Assembly (NCBI GenBank): GCA_027493525.1
Contig: JAOSKN010000001.1
Coordinates: forward strand, 1,302,001-1,366,000
Length of the DNA stretch: 64,000 nt
Origin: Planctomycetota bacterium
GTDB taxonomy: Bacteria; Planctomycetota; SZUA-567; H5-PLA8
Direction: 5' to 3'
This document shows, in pieces, positions 1 to 9,157 of this stretch (position 1 is its first letter; each line of letters begins with the position of its first letter). The translations under genes and the position numbers were made by a program. The notes under the pieces are model-generated. The model saw only the letters and a list, made by a program, of their open reading frames with translations. It was not told the origin of the DNA and did no database searches.

Positions 1-122
1 GCCGACCCAACAAGAAAACGAGAATCGGCGGCGGAACTTGCAGAACCTCCAGCCCCCAGAACCCGCCTACGTCCCGATCCTGCCATTCAAGACCAGCCCG
101 GCTTCGGCTAAGCTCTCGCGTC

Positions 123-1703
123 ATGCCCGCCACGATTCTAGGCACCGTCCCCTATGCCGCCGCCGGCTTCGGCGGGCGCCTCTGCGCGGACCTCGCCGGC
201 GACTTCGCGCGCGTGAAGCCCTTCTTCCGCCGCGACCCGCGCAGCGAGTCCGACTGGAACGCGCTCTTCGAGGAACTCGACACGCATGCCCACCCGCGCG
301 CGGAGCTCGCCGCGATTCTCGCGCGAGCCTGCGCGGAGTTCGGGCAACCGGACGAGGCGCACCGGAACGCCGCGCGTCTGGCCGAGCCCAAGACGTACGC
401 GATCCTCACGGGGCAGCAGGCCGGGCTCTTCGGCGGGCCGCTCTACTCGCTCTTCAAGGCCCTTACCGCCGTGCGCTGGGCCCGCGAGCTGGAAGCCCGC
501 CACGGCCCGGCGCGCCGCTTCGTCCCCGTCTTCTGGGTCGCCTCCGACGACCACGACCTCGACGAGGTCGATCACGCCTACCTGCTCGACGCCGACGCCC
601 GGCTTCAGCGCTTGAAAGTCGAGATCCCCGCGGACCTGCGCGGGCGAGGCGCGGGGGACGTGAGCGTCGCTGGGACGCTTGAGGCGCTCCGCGCGCCGCT
701 CGAGGCGCTGCTTCCCGGGGCCGCCGGCGCGCTGCTGGCCCCGTACCGCGCGCGGAACCTCGGCGGGGCCTTCGCCGAACTGCTCTCGGGCTGGCTCGGC
801 GCGCTGGGGCTGGTCGTGGTCGAGTCCACCGCGCTGCGCCCGCTGGGCCGGGACCTCTTTGCGCGCGAGCTGGCTGAGTTCGAGGCCTCCAACCGGCTCG
901 TGCGCGAGGCCGGCGAACGGATGCTCGCGGCCGGCTACGAGCCGGGCTTCGAGCCGCGCGGTTCCGGCGCGCCCGCGCCGCACCTCTTCGAGCACCGCGA
1001 TTCCGGGCGCGCGCGCATCGCCGCCGGGAACGCCGCGGGGCTGCGTGAGGCCGCCGCGCGCGAGCCCGGGCGCTTCTCGCCGGGCGCCGCGCTCCGCCCG
1101 GTCCTGCAGCAGCTCGCCTTTCCCGTGGCCGCGGCGGTGCTGGGACCGGGCGAGCTGGCCTACTGGGCGCAACTGCCCGAGTTGCACGACCGCTACGGCG
1201 CGGTCTGGCCGATGCTCGTCCCGCGCGCCACGTTCACGCTCCTCGACGGCAAGGTGGCCAAGGCGCGCCGCAGGCTCGACGCCGCCCCGGCCGACCTCTT
1301 CCTGCCTTGGGACGAGCTGCGCGCGAAGTATCTGAGCGGCGGCGCGCTCGGCGCGCGCCTCGATGCCGGCGCCGAAAGGATGCTCGCCGAGTTCGACGCG
1401 CTCCACGCCGAAGTCCGCGCGCGCGACCAGGGCCTGGAACCGCTCTTCGCCAAGGCGCGGCAGCGCATCGAGGGCGAACTCGCCCGCGTCGGCGAGAAGG
1501 TCAAGGCGAACGAGGCCGAACGCGGCGATTCGGGGCTCACGCGCCTGACCTGTCTCGCCGAATCCGTCCGGCCCAAGGGCCGCCCGCAGGAGCGCACCCT
1601 CTGCGCCGCCGCCTTCGCCGCGCGCGATCCGGGCCTCGGCGCCGCGCTTCTCGAGGTCCTTGACCCGCTGGTCTTCGCGCACGCGGTGGTGGAGCTATCC
1701 TGA
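123..1703 (+). CDS. bshC: Putative cysteine ligase BshC (bacillithiol biosynthesis)
   Basis: A 526-residue protein of typical BshC length. BshC is thought to add cysteine to glucosaminyl-malate, the last step of bacillithiol synthesis, in the cytoplasm. Family hallmarks are visible: TGQQAGLFGG at residues 96-105, FWVASDDHDLDE at 137-148, and a later block with PVLQQLAFPVAAAVLGPGE. The ATG at 123 follows no strong Shine-Dalgarno sequence but the N-terminus looks complete. The stop TGA shares its last base with the next ATG (TGATG), so the two genes are probably translationally coupled. A BshB-type deacetylase lies two genes downstream, which supports the pathway call. BshA is not recognised in this window. 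Confidence 0.92.
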   Translation: MPATILGTVPYAAAGFGGRLCADLAGDFARVKPFFRRDPRSESDWNALFEELDTHAHPRAELAAILARACAEFGQPDEAHRNAARLAEPKTYAILTGQQAGLFGGPLYSLFKALTAVRWARELEARHGPARRFVPVFWVASDDHDLDEVDHAYLLDADARLQRLKVEIPADLRGRGAGDVSVAGTLEALRAPLEALLPGAAGALLAPYRARNLGGAFAELLSGWLGALGLVVVESTALRPLGRDLFARELAEFEASNRLVREAGERMLAAGYEPGFEPRGSGAPAPHLFEHRDSGRARIAAGNAAGLREAAAREPGRFSPGAALRPVLQQLAFPVAAAVLGPGELAYWAQLPELHDRYGAVWPMLVPRATFTLLDGKVAKARRRLDAAPADLFLPWDELRAKYLSGGALGARLDAGAERMLAEFDALHAEVRARDQGLEPLFAKARQRIEGELARVGEKVKANEAERGDSGLTRLTCLAESVRPKGRPQERTLCAAAFAARDPGLGAALLEVLDPLVFAHAVVELS

Positions 1704-3118
1704 TGCCTCAAGATTTGATTGCCCCCATCCGCGCGCACCTCGACGGCCTGCTCGAGCACGCGCCGATCCGCACGGGCCCCGACCCCTGCGCGCTCTGGTT
1801 TTCCGCGCTGGACCTGCGCACGAAGCGCTATCCCGAGGACGCCGCGCGCCCCGAATCCATCGGCAAGCGCGTCTACCGTTACATCGACGCCCCGCACGGC
1901 AGTTCGCTCTACTGGGACCAGCCGCAGGTCGCCGCGTGCCACGCGCTGAGCGCGCGCCTGGGCGAGCCGAAGTACGCCGAAGCCGCCGATGCCTGCGTGC
2001 GCGATTTCCTCAAGCGCTGCGTCTCGCACACCGGCGTCTATCTCTGGGGCAACCACTTCTATTGGGACGCGCGGCTCGGCCGCGCGATGTTCTTCAAAGG
2101 CGACGACGTTCCGCACCCCGTCGATCCGGCCGCCGAGACCGGCGCGTACCACGAATGCCGCCCGCTCCCGCCCGCCTGGGGCTCGTTCTGGCGCGTCGAC
2201 GCCGAAGGCTGCGCGCGCGCCGTCCGCGAGGCCACCGCGCGGCACGTCTTCGACCCCCAGAGCGGCGGCTTCAACCGCCACGCCGACCGCAAGCGCGTCC
2301 ACGCCTTCATCGAAGCCGGCGGCATCGTCGCCGAGTCCGCCGCGTGGCTCTACGCGCGCACGCGCGAACCGGAACTGCTCGAGCGCGCGCTTCGCGTCGC
2401 GCGCTTCAGTTTCGATTCGCGCAATCCGTCGACGGGCTTGCTCGAGAACGACCGGACGTCCAAGCGCTGGGACAAGCTCGTCTGCACCACCGAAGTCGGG
2501 CTCTGGGCCGGCTCGATCCTGCGCGCGGGCGAGTACACGGGCGAGGCGGCCTTTGCCGAGACGGCCGGCGAGGCCGTCCGCGCGTTCTTGCATTACGGCT
2601 TCGACGAGAAAGCCGGGAAGTATTACGGGAAGCTCAACGTCGCCGACGGCGCGCCCAGCCTGGGACCGAAGACGACCGAATACCAGCCGGGCGACCACGC
2701 CGACCTGTGGGCGCCGCTCTTTCCCGCCCACGATTACCCGCTCGCGCTGGGCGAGACCTGCGTGCGGCTCTACGAACGCACCGGCGACGCGGTCTTCGCC
2801 GCGGCCGTGCGGCGCCTGGCCGCGCAGATGGCGCGCGAGCGCCCCGCGCGCGGCGGGCGCGGCGCCTACGCCGAGCACTACGGGCGCGGGATCTGGTTTC
2901 TCAAGCACGCCGGCGACGTCCTGCGCGAGCCGGCCTTCGACGAACAGGCGCGCGCGCTGGCCGCCGAGGCGCTCGAGACCCTCTTCGCGCACGGCATGTT
3001 CCGCGGGCATCCGGGCGAAGAGCGCTACGACGCCGTCGATGGCGTGGGCCTGCTTCTGCTGGCGCTGCTCTACCTCCAGGACGGCGCGCCGCCGGACGGC
3101 ATGGGCTTCGGTTTCTGA
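1703..3118 (+). CDS. Six-hairpin glycosidase-like protein
   Basis: A 471-residue cytoplasmic-looking protein without a signal peptide. It is rich in helical repeats with Trp/Tyr/His-containing loops (GVYLWGNHFYWD, ESAAWLYARTREPELLERAL, DHADLWAPLFPAHDYPLALG), which is the look of an (alpha/alpha)6 barrel as in N-acylglucosamine epimerases, unsaturated glucuronyl hydrolases and related enzymes. I cannot assign the substrate. It starts on the last base of the bshC stop and is followed after 30 bp by bshB, so it sits inside an apparent bacillithiol operon. Whether it takes part in that pathway or is a passenger is unknown. Confidence 0.75.
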   Translation: MPQDLIAPIRAHLDGLLEHAPIRTGPDPCALWFSALDLRTKRYPEDAARPESIGKRVYRYIDAPHGSSLYWDQPQVAACHALSARLGEPKYAEAADACVRDFLKRCVSHTGVYLWGNHFYWDARLGRAMFFKGDDVPHPVDPAAETGAYHECRPLPPAWGSFWRVDAEGCARAVREATARHVFDPQSGGFNRHADRKRVHAFIEAGGIVAESAAWLYARTREPELLERALRVARFSFDSRNPSTGLLENDRTSKRWDKLVCTTEVGLWAGSILRAGEYTGEAAFAETAGEAVRAFLHYGFDEKAGKYYGKLNVADGAPSLGPKTTEYQPGDHADLWAPLFPAHDYPLALGETCVRLYERTGDAVFAAAVRRLAAQMARERPARGGRGAYAEHYGRGIWFLKHAGDVLREPAFDEQARALAAEALETLFAHGMFRGHPGEERYDAVDGVGLLLLALLYLQDGAPPDGMGFGF

Positions 3119-3148
3119 GCGCAGAGCCTCTTCCCGGGAGTCTCCCCC

Positions 3149-3907
3149 ATGAGCGTCGACATCCTCGTCCTGGCCCCGCACCCCGACGACGCCGAACTCT
3201 GCTGCGGCGGCCTGCTGCTGAAGGCGCGCGACGCCGGCCTGAGTTTCGCGATCGTCGACTGCACGCGCGGCGAGATGGGCACGCGCGGAAGCGTGGCGCG
3301 GCGCGCGAAGGAGGCGGCCGCCGCCGACCGCATCCTGCGCACGCGCGAGCGGATCAATCTGAAGCTCCGCGACGGGCATCTGCGCGACGACGAGCCGCTC
3401 CGCGTGGCGCTCGTGCGCGCGCTGCGGCGTTTCCGCCCGCGGCTGGTCCTGGCCCCGCACTGGGAAGACCAGCACCCGGACCACGCCGCCGTCGGGGGCG
3501 CCGCCGAGCCCGCCGCGTGGCTCTGCGGCGCGCCGAAGTTCGACCCGCGAACGGCCCGCGGCGTCGCCTCGCCCGACCGCCCGCCCTACCGTCCCGCGCG
3601 CATCCTGTATTACAACAACCGCTACGGCATCGACGCCGACCTGGTCCTCGACATCAGCGCCGTCTTCGAGGAGAAGATGAAACTCACGCTCTGTTACGGC
3701 ACCCAGTTCGGCCCCGGCAAACGCGACGCCCGCGGCAAGGGCAACGCGCCGCTCACCCGGCTCAGCAGCGCGCAGTTCCTCGATTTCCTCCGCGCCATGC
3801 ACGGCCATTATGGGTTCAAGATCAACGCGCCCTATGGCGAGCCGTATTGCGTGAAAGGGCCGGTCGCGCTGGATAGCGTGGAGAGTTTGTTGGGCAACAA
3901 ACGATGA
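3149..3907 (+). CDS. bshB1: PIG-L family deacetylase, BshB1-like
   Basis: A 252-residue zinc deacetylase of the PIG-L/LmbE family. The metal-binding motif HPDDAE is at residues 11-16 and the second motif HPDH at 109-112. The block TRGEMGTRGS and the later FEEKMKLTLCYGTQF resemble BshB1 proteins, which remove the acetyl group from GlcNAc-malate to give GlcN-malate. Together with bshC upstream this supports bacillithiol synthesis. Other PIG-L members deacetylate mycothiol or antibiotic precursors, so the substrate is inferred from context. Confidence 0.85.
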   Translation: MSVDILVLAPHPDDAELCCGGLLLKARDAGLSFAIVDCTRGEMGTRGSVARRAKEAAAADRILRTRERINLKLRDGHLRDDEPLRVALVRALRRFRPRLVLAPHWEDQHPDHAAVGGAAEPAAWLCGAPKFDPRTARGVASPDRPPYRPARILYYNNRYGIDADLVLDISAVFEEKMKLTLCYGTQFGPGKRDARGKGNAPLTRLSSAQFLDFLRAMHGHYGFKINAPYGEPYCVKGPVALDSVESLLGNKR

Positions 3908-3991
3908 AATATGAAGCAGGCATTACGAAGAAATAAGGCGGCAACTTCTATTCTTGAAGGGCATGCATTAGACATACTTCGTACTTCAAGC

Positions 3992-5506
3992 CTACGCCTG
4001 CCCCGTCCGTTCGACGTGCTCTTCCTCGGCCCCCTCTGCCGCCGGATCGCGGTAATCGGCAGGGTCGATGGCCGAGCCGTCGTCGTCGGCGGCGCCTGCG
4101 CCGACCGCCGGGAGCGGCGGGGGCGACTTGGCGCGCGCCGTCTCGGCGGCCTCGACGGCGGCCTCGGTGAGCGGCTTGAAGTGCTGCGTCTTGCCGGGCG
4201 GGACGCGCCGGATGCTCAACTTCTTGATCCGCCGCCCTTCGCGCTTGACCACGCGCAGGATCGCCTGCCCGATGCGGAAGCTGTCCCCCTCGCGCGGAAC
4301 CTTCCCGGCCAGTTGCAGGATCAGCCCCCCGACGGTGTCGAAGTCGCCCTCGGGGAATTCGATGTCGGGGAACAGTTCCTCGATCCGCGAGACGCTGGCC
4401 TTGCCTTCGACGAGGTAGACGCCGCCGGAGAGTTCCTCGACCTCGGCCGGCTCCTGGTCGGTCTCGTCCTGGATTTCGCCGACGATCTCCTCGACGATGT
4501 CCTCCAGCGTGACCAACCCCGTCGTCGCGCCGAACTCGTCAACCACGATGCCCAGGTGGATCCGCCGGCGCTGGAACTCGCGCAGCACCTTGCCCAGGTT
4601 GCTCGTCTCGGGGAACTCCAGCACCGGACGCAGCAGGTCCGGCAGCTTGATCAGCTTGGGGTGGTGCAGCGAGTAGATCAGGTCTTTCACGTAGACGATG
4701 CCGACGATGTTGTCCAATTCGTCGTCGTAGACCGGCAGGCGCGAGTACCCCGACTTGAAGGCCGTCTCGATCACCTCGTCCTGCGTCGCGTGCAGTTCCA
4801 GCGCGACCACGTCCGGGCGCGGGACCATGATCTCGCGGACCGTCTTGTCGTGGAAGCGGAAGACCCGCTCCAGCATCGCGTGCTCTTCGTTGTTCAGCAC
4901 GCCCGCCGCGCGGCTCTCGTCGAGGATCATGCTCAGCTCTTCCTCGCTGTGCACGCGCGTGTGCGCCGGCGGGGGCTTAAGCCCCATCAGCCGGATCATG
5001 CGCAGCGAGGCCGTGTTCAGCATCCACGTCAGCGGCCAGAAGAGCCTGTGGAAGAACGCCATCGGCCAGCCGATGTACAGCGCCAGCGTCTCCGGGAATT
5101 GCAGCGCCAGCGTCTTCGGGATCATCTCGCCGATCACCACATGCAGGAACGTCACCACCAGGAACGCCACGCCCACCGCCAGCGAGTGCGCGCTCACCGT
5201 CGCGACCCCGCCCTCCAGGCCCAGCCAGCCCAGGATCACTTGGAAGATCCGCGCGAATGTGTCTTCGCTGATCCAGCCCAGGCCCAGGCTGGCCAGCGTG
5301 ATCCCGACTTGGCAGGTGGAAAGGTACGAGTCGAGTTCGCCGAGGATCTGCTTGACCCGCTCCGCCCCGCGGCGGCCGGCCTGGATCAGTTCCTCGATTT
5401 TGGTTCTGCGCAGGCCGACCAGCGCGAATTCGGCCGTCACGAACAGGGCGTTGGCCAGCAGTAACAGCAGCGCCGCCGCCAAATGGCCTATACTGATTTC
5501 ACTCAT
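3992..5506 (-). CDS. CNNM/CorC-family membrane protein with CBS pair (HlyC/CorC type)
   Basis: A 504-residue protein with the three-part layout of the UPF0053/CNNM family. An N-terminal membrane domain has about four hydrophobic segments (residues about 8-30, 62-85, 100-125, 135-160). A CBS pair follows (about 215-335, including MVPRPDVVAL and SRLPVYDDELDNIVGIVYVKDL, then GIVVDEFGATTGLVTLEDIVEEIVGEI). A CorC/HlyC C-terminal domain spans about 355-435. The acidic, Pro-rich tail of about 60 residues is poorly conserved. Members are linked to Mg2+/Co2+ efflux or membrane-damage resistance; the old 'hemolysin' name is misleading. It converges on bshB and appears monocistronic. Confidence 0.9.
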   Translation of the reverse strand: MSEISIGHLAAALLLLLANALFVTAEFALVGLRRTKIEELIQAGRRGAERVKQILGELDSYLSTCQVGITLASLGLGWISEDTFARIFQVILGWLGLEGGVATVSAHSLAVGVAFLVVTFLHVVIGEMIPKTLALQFPETLALYIGWPMAFFHRLFWPLTWMLNTASLRMIRLMGLKPPPAHTRVHSEEELSMILDESRAAGVLNNEEHAMLERVFRFHDKTVREIMVPRPDVVALELHATQDEVIETAFKSGYSRLPVYDDELDNIVGIVYVKDLIYSLHHPKLIKLPDLLRPVLEFPETSNLGKVLREFQRRRIHLGIVVDEFGATTGLVTLEDIVEEIVGEIQDETDQEPAEVEELSGGVYLVEGKASVSRIEELFPDIEFPEGDFDTVGGLILQLAGKVPREGDSFRIGQAILRVVKREGRRIKKLSIRRVPPGKTQHFKPLTEAAVEAAETARAKSPPPLPAVGAGAADDDGSAIDPADYRDPAAEGAEEEHVERTGQA

Positions 5507-5860
5507 CGCCTGAAACCGACACGCTCCCCCCGATCCTCCGGATAGGCGCGTCGGCCGCCATACCTCCTACATACCGTGCGACCCCGTCCCGAAATGGGCC
5601 AAACGTATCCGCGGGGCGCGTGCTGAAAGCTCGGTCAAAACTAAAAGGATGTTACCACCCCTATGAGACCCATGCAAAAGGCTTGTCTTCGCCGGTTTCT
5701 TGGATTTGGTTAATATTAGGAATTCGACTCTCTCTTTGCCTTGACGCGGCCACCCCCTCCTGGCGTCTCTTGCACATGTGAAACTGTGACGCACAATGCA
5801 CTACCATGCCGATAACGATATCGGCAAAGCCGTGAAACGCCCAGTTTCAGGAACCACCAC
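5507..5860. other. Divergent intergenic region with palindrome
   Basis: This 354-bp gap lies between two divergent genes and holds no convincing gene. A short minus-strand reading frame at 5567-5794 lacks any recognisable feature. The DNA is clearly less GC-rich than its surroundings. A weak plus-strand promoter candidate is TTGCAC (5770-5775), a 16-bp spacer and CACAAT (5792-5797). Confidence 0.4.
5807..5826. promoter_or_regulatory. Perfect 7-bp inverted repeat upstream of the GT2 gene
   Basis: TGCCGAT and ATCGGCA are separated by 6 bp, 35 bp before the GT2 start codon and just downstream of the weak promoter candidate at 5770-5797. It could be an operator or an mRNA hairpin in the leader. 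No regulator is identified. Confidence 0.35.
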
Positions 5861-6601
5861 ATGCCCGATGCGCCGGCCGAGCGGCCCTACCTTTCTCTAG
5901 TCGCCCCCGTCTACAACGAGCGGGAGTGCATTGAGGAGTTTATCGCCGAAGCCGACCGCGAGCTGGCCAAGCTGGGCCGGCCGTATGAGATCGTCTGCGT
6001 CGATGACGGTTCAAAGGACGGCTGCCGCGAGCTGATGCTCCAGCTCAAGCCCAAGTTCTCCGCGCTCCGCGTCGTCGGGCTGGAAGGCAACCATGGCCAG
6101 TCGGCAGCCTTCGCAGCGGGCATCCAGTACGCGCACGGCGAAGTGATCGCGCTCATCGACGCCGACCTGCAGAACGATCCGGCGGACATCAAAAAAATGC
6201 TCGAGGTCTACGAAGGGCCCGGGAAGCCCACCTGCGTCGCCGGCCGCCGCGCCAACCGCAAGGACAACTGGCTGCGCAAGCTCAGTTCGAAGATCGCCAA
6301 CACCGTCCGCATCTGGTTGACGAAAGACCCGATCCGCGACACAGGGTGCAGCCTAAAACTATTCAAGGCCGAGGTCCTTAAAAGGGTCAAGCTCTACAAC
6401 GGCATGCACCGCTTCTTCACGACCCTGATTCGCATGGAAGGCGGTACGGTCGCGGAGGTTGACGTAAACCATCGCCCGCGCACGATGGGCACACCCAAGT
6501 ACGGACAGGGGCTCGGGCGCACTTTCCGCGCCTTGCGCGATGCCTACGCCGTGCGCTGGATGCAAAGCAGATACTTGCTTTATCGGTCCAAGGAGTTGTA
6601 A
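5861..6601 (+). CDS. Family 2 glycosyltransferase, DPM1/ArnC-like
   Basis: A 246-residue GT-A fold enzyme. The nucleotide-binding motif VDDGSKDG is at residues 47-54 and the metal-binding DADLQ at 100-104. The block RDTGCSLKLFKAEVLKRV is typical of polyprenyl-phosphate sugar transferases such as dolichol-phosphate mannose synthase. The C-terminal membrane helices often found in the bacterial enzymes are absent. The next gene, 34 bp downstream, encodes a small LAB_N membrane protein that often accompanies these enzymes, so the pair probably makes or moves a lipid-linked sugar at the inner face of the membrane. Confidence 0.85.
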   Translation: MPDAPAERPYLSLVAPVYNERECIEEFIAEADRELAKLGRPYEIVCVDDGSKDGCRELMLQLKPKFSALRVVGLEGNHGQSAAFAAGIQYAHGEVIALIDADLQNDPADIKKMLEVYEGPGKPTCVAGRRANRKDNWLRKLSSKIANTVRIWLTKDPIRDTGCSLKLFKAEVLKRVKLYNGMHRFFTTLIRMEGGTVAEVDVNHRPRTMGTPKYGQGLGRTFRALRDAYAVRWMQSRYLLYRSKEL

Positions 6602-6634
6602 CATCGCCTTTTCCGCCCGTTCCGGAGAGCCGTC

Positions 6635-7075
6635 ATGGACGTCGTCTTGTTCGAGATGCATGGCGAGGTGCTGGGGTACGCCTACAACCTGGTCCTCACC
6701 TCCTGGAAACTCTTCGGCTACGTCGGGATCATCCTCTTTGCCGGGAGCTGGCTGATCCAGCTCTGGCAGAGCCGCCGCGCGGGCAAGCCGGTCATCAGCC
6801 GCTGGTTCTGGATCTGCCGCCTCGCCGGCAGCGCGATCCTCTGCTCGTACTTCGTCTTCAGCCCCAAGCAAGACAGCGTGGGGATCCTCAGCAATGCGTT
6901 CCCGATCTTCGTCGCGGCGTATAACTTGTACCTCGACGTCCGCTACCATCGGAATCAGATCCTCGCGCAGTCCAACATGCACCTTCAGGCGGCGCCGAAG
7001 AGCAAGAATGACGAGGACGAAGACGCGAGCGCCGGGCAGCGGATCGCCCGCCCTGAGCCCGTCGCAGCCAAGTAA
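6635..7075 (+). CDS. LAB_N domain membrane protein
   Basis: A 146-residue protein with about three membrane segments and a charged tail. The pattern W-K-x-F-G-Y-x-G-x-x-x-F followed by WLIQLWQSRRAGKPVISRWFWICRLAG matches the N-terminal domain of lipid-A-disaccharide synthase (LAB_N), found as a free-standing protein next to GT2 enzymes. The catalytic LpxB domain is missing, so it is not LpxB itself. The acidic C-terminal 30 residues are probably disordered. Role: likely a membrane partner of the preceding glycosyltransferase (inference from context). Confidence 0.8.
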   Translation: MDVVLFEMHGEVLGYAYNLVLTSWKLFGYVGIILFAGSWLIQLWQSRRAGKPVISRWFWICRLAGSAILCSYFVFSPKQDSVGILSNAFPIFVAAYNLYLDVRYHRNQILAQSNMHLQAAPKSKNDEDEDASAGQRIARPEPVAAK

Positions 7076-7218
7076 TACGCCTCCGGGATTACGGTCCGAA
7101 TCTCAACCCCCAATCCCACTTGTATTTCCGAAGCCCGTCGCGAGACTGGGCGTCTTAACGGAAAGCCGAGCTTGGTGTTGCAAACCCGAGTCCCTCGTGG
7201 AGTTATCCTGGAATTCCG

Positions 7219-8232
7219 ATGCCGGACGCCGCCCTTGTTGAGGTCCAGGACCTGGTCAAGACCTACGGCCCGCTACGGGCCGTGGACGGGCTGAGTTTCC
7301 AGGTCCGCGCCGGCGAGGTCGTCGGGCTGCTCGGAGCCAACGGCGCGGGCAAGTCCACCCTGATGAAGGTCCTGACCTGCTACCTCGTGGCCGACGGCGG
7401 CACCGCGCAGGTCGCGGGACTCTCGATCGACAAGGACCCCGTCGGCGTGCGCCGGCACATCGGCTACCTCCCCGAGAACGCGCCGCTTTACGCCGAGATG
7501 CGCGTGAAGGAGTTCCTCGAATTTGTCGGCGCGATGCGCGGGTTGCGCCCCAAAGCGAAGCTGCGCGAGCGGATCGAGTGGGCCGTCTCCGCCTGCGGCC
7601 TGCAGCCCAAGTACATGGCCCCCATCGGGACGCTCTCGCGCGGCTACCGGCAGCGCGTCGGGATCGCCCAGGCGGTGCTCCACGACCCCGACCTGCTGAT
7701 CCTCGACGAGCCCACCAGCGGGCTCGACCCGATCCAGATCATCGAGATCCGCCGCCTGATCCAGGAGATCGGGCGCACCAAGACCGTCTTCTTCAGCACG
7801 CATATCATGCAGGAGGTCGAGGCGGTCTGCTCGCGCGCGATCATCGTCAGCAAGGGCAAGCTCGTCGCCGACGGTTCGCCCAGCGACCTGAAGCACCGCC
7901 AGGCCCGCGGCGGGCGGCTGGTGGCGCGCCTGCGCGGCGCCGACGCCGACGCCGTGCGCAAGGAACTGGAAAGCGCCGCCGTCGCGAAGCGCTCCGAAGT
8001 GCACGCGCTCCCGGACCTGGGTCTGGTCGAGTGCATCCTGCATATCGGCGAGAACGGCGCGCCGCCGGAAACCGAGGCCGTCAACGCCGCGGGGCAGGCC
8101 TTCTTCGAGGCCGCCCGCAAACACCGCTGGGCGGTCCTGGAGCTGCACGGGGAAGGCATGAGCCTCGAGGACGCCTTCCTCGCCGCAACCGGCCACGCGC
8201 ACCGCAAGGAAGACGCTCCGGAGAAGACGTAG
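7219..8232 (+). CDS. ABC transporter ATP-binding protein, GldA-like
   Basis: A 337-residue ABC ATPase. Walker A GANGAGKST is at residues 39-47, the signature LSRGYRQ at 139-145, Walker B LLILDEP at 159-165, and the switch His lies in FFSTHIMQEVEAVC. The first 235 residues resemble GldA/CcmA-type ATPases of ABC-2 systems; about 100 more form an accessory C-terminal domain. A permease, a GldG-type protein and a DUF4340 protein follow on the same strand. This four-gene set resembles the gliding-type GldA-GldF-GldG group but also occurs in non-gliding bacteria, so gliding is not implied. Confidence 0.9.
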   Translation: MPDAALVEVQDLVKTYGPLRAVDGLSFQVRAGEVVGLLGANGAGKSTLMKVLTCYLVADGGTAQVAGLSIDKDPVGVRRHIGYLPENAPLYAEMRVKEFLEFVGAMRGLRPKAKLRERIEWAVSACGLQPKYMAPIGTLSRGYRQRVGIAQAVLHDPDLLILDEPTSGLDPIQIIEIRRLIQEIGRTKTVFFSTHIMQEVEAVCSRAIIVSKGKLVADGSPSDLKHRQARGGRLVARLRGADADAVRKELESAAVAKRSEVHALPDLGLVECILHIGENGAPPETEAVNAAGQAFFEAARKHRWAVLELHGEGMSLEDAFLAATGHAHRKEDAPEKT

Positions 8233-8366
8233 GTTCACCGCGGAGGCGCAGAGCACGCGGAGAAGACTCAAAAGGGTAAAGTGACGTTCTGGGTCGTTTT
8301 CATTTTGACGTTTGCTGTTTGCAGTTTGGGATTTGAAGCTTGCTGTTTGTTTGGCTCTTGGTTCTT
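8233..8366. repeat. Degenerate heptamer array after the GldA stop
   Basis: Directly after the stop codon comes GGTTCACCGCGGAGGCGCAG-type sequence of the CACGGAG repeat kind. From 8304 there is a 7-bp periodicity with the unit TTTGNNN: TTTGACG, TTTGCTG, TTTGCAG, TTTGGGA, TTTGAAG, CTTGCTG, TTTGTTT, then GGCTCTT and GGTTCTT. The stretch is AT-rich compared with its surroundings and fills the gap between two genes that otherwise look co-transcribed. Confidence 0.7.
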
Positions 8367-8386
8367 GAGCGCTTGGAATTTCCCGC

Positions 8387-9139
8387 ATGGGCCCGACGTA
8401 TCACATCATGAAGCGCGAGTTGAAGGCGTACTTCAATACGCCCATCGGCTACGTCTTCGTCGTCTTCTTTCTGCTGCTCAGTTGCAGCTTCTACGTTTTC
8501 CTCACGCTCTTCGTCGAAGGGGTCGCGGACATGCGCGGCTACTTCCGCTGGGTGCCGGTGATCTTCCTGATCTTCGTTCCGGCGGTCACGATGCGGCTGT
8601 GGGCGGAAGAGCGCAAGCTCGGCACGCTGGAGCTGCTGCTCACCTTTCCCGTGCGGACCTGGCAGGCGGTGCTGGGGAAGTTCCTGGCCGGGCTGGCCTT
8701 TCTGGCCTTCACCATGCTGCTCACGCTGCACCTGCCGATCCTGCTCGACACGGTCCTGCGCCCCGAACAGGGGCTGGGGCTGGACTGGGGGCCGGTCATC
8801 GGCTGCTACATCGGGACGATGGTGCTGGGGATGGTCTATCTTTCGGTGGGCGCCTTCGCCTCCAGCCTGACCGGCGATCAGATCGTGGCCTTCGTGGTCG
8901 GCGCCACGCTCAACGGCGTCTTCTTCCTGATCGGCTTCCCGCCCTTCGTGGGCTGGATCCGCGATTTCAGCTCGCGCTGGGGCCCGGGGCTGGCGGAGTT
9001 CGTCCAGCGCTTCGGCGTGAGCTACCATTACGAGAGCGTCGCGCGCGGCGTAATCGACACGCGCGACCTGGTTTACGCCGTGACCGTCACGGGTTTCTTC
9101 CTGTTCCTGAACCACCTCGTGATCGAACGGCGGCGCTGA
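8387..9139 (+). CDS. ABC-2 type permease, GldF-like
   Basis: A 250-residue membrane protein with about six hydrophobic segments. It begins YHIMKRELKAYFNTPIGYVF, the usual start of GldF-like ABC-2 permeases that touch the membrane interface before the first helix. The motif PAVTMRLWAEERKLGTLELLLTFPV is the conserved cytoplasmic loop of this family, expected to contact the ATPase. It is followed after 18 bp by the GldG-like gene. The cargo is unknown. Confidence 0.88.
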   Translation: MGPTYHIMKRELKAYFNTPIGYVFVVFFLLLSCSFYVFLTLFVEGVADMRGYFRWVPVIFLIFVPAVTMRLWAEERKLGTLELLLTFPVRTWQAVLGKFLAGLAFLAFTMLLTLHLPILLDTVLRPEQGLGLDWGPVIGCYIGTMVLGMVYLSVGAFASSLTGDQIVAFVVGATLNGVFFLIGFPPFVGWIRDFSSRWGPGLAEFVQRFGVSYHYESVARGVIDTRDLVYAVTVTGFFLFLNHLVIERRR

Positions 9140-9157
9140 TACGGCGGGTGCGGGCAT

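Noticed and set aside
3911..5464. Long plus-strand frame of 517 codons
   Set aside because: It is the antisense of the CNNM/CBS gene; its composition (Arg, Asp, Leu, Val repeats) is that of a shadow frame in GC-rich DNA.
5567..5794. 75-codon minus-strand frame
   Set aside because: No motif, no ribosome-binding site and no coding-like composition.
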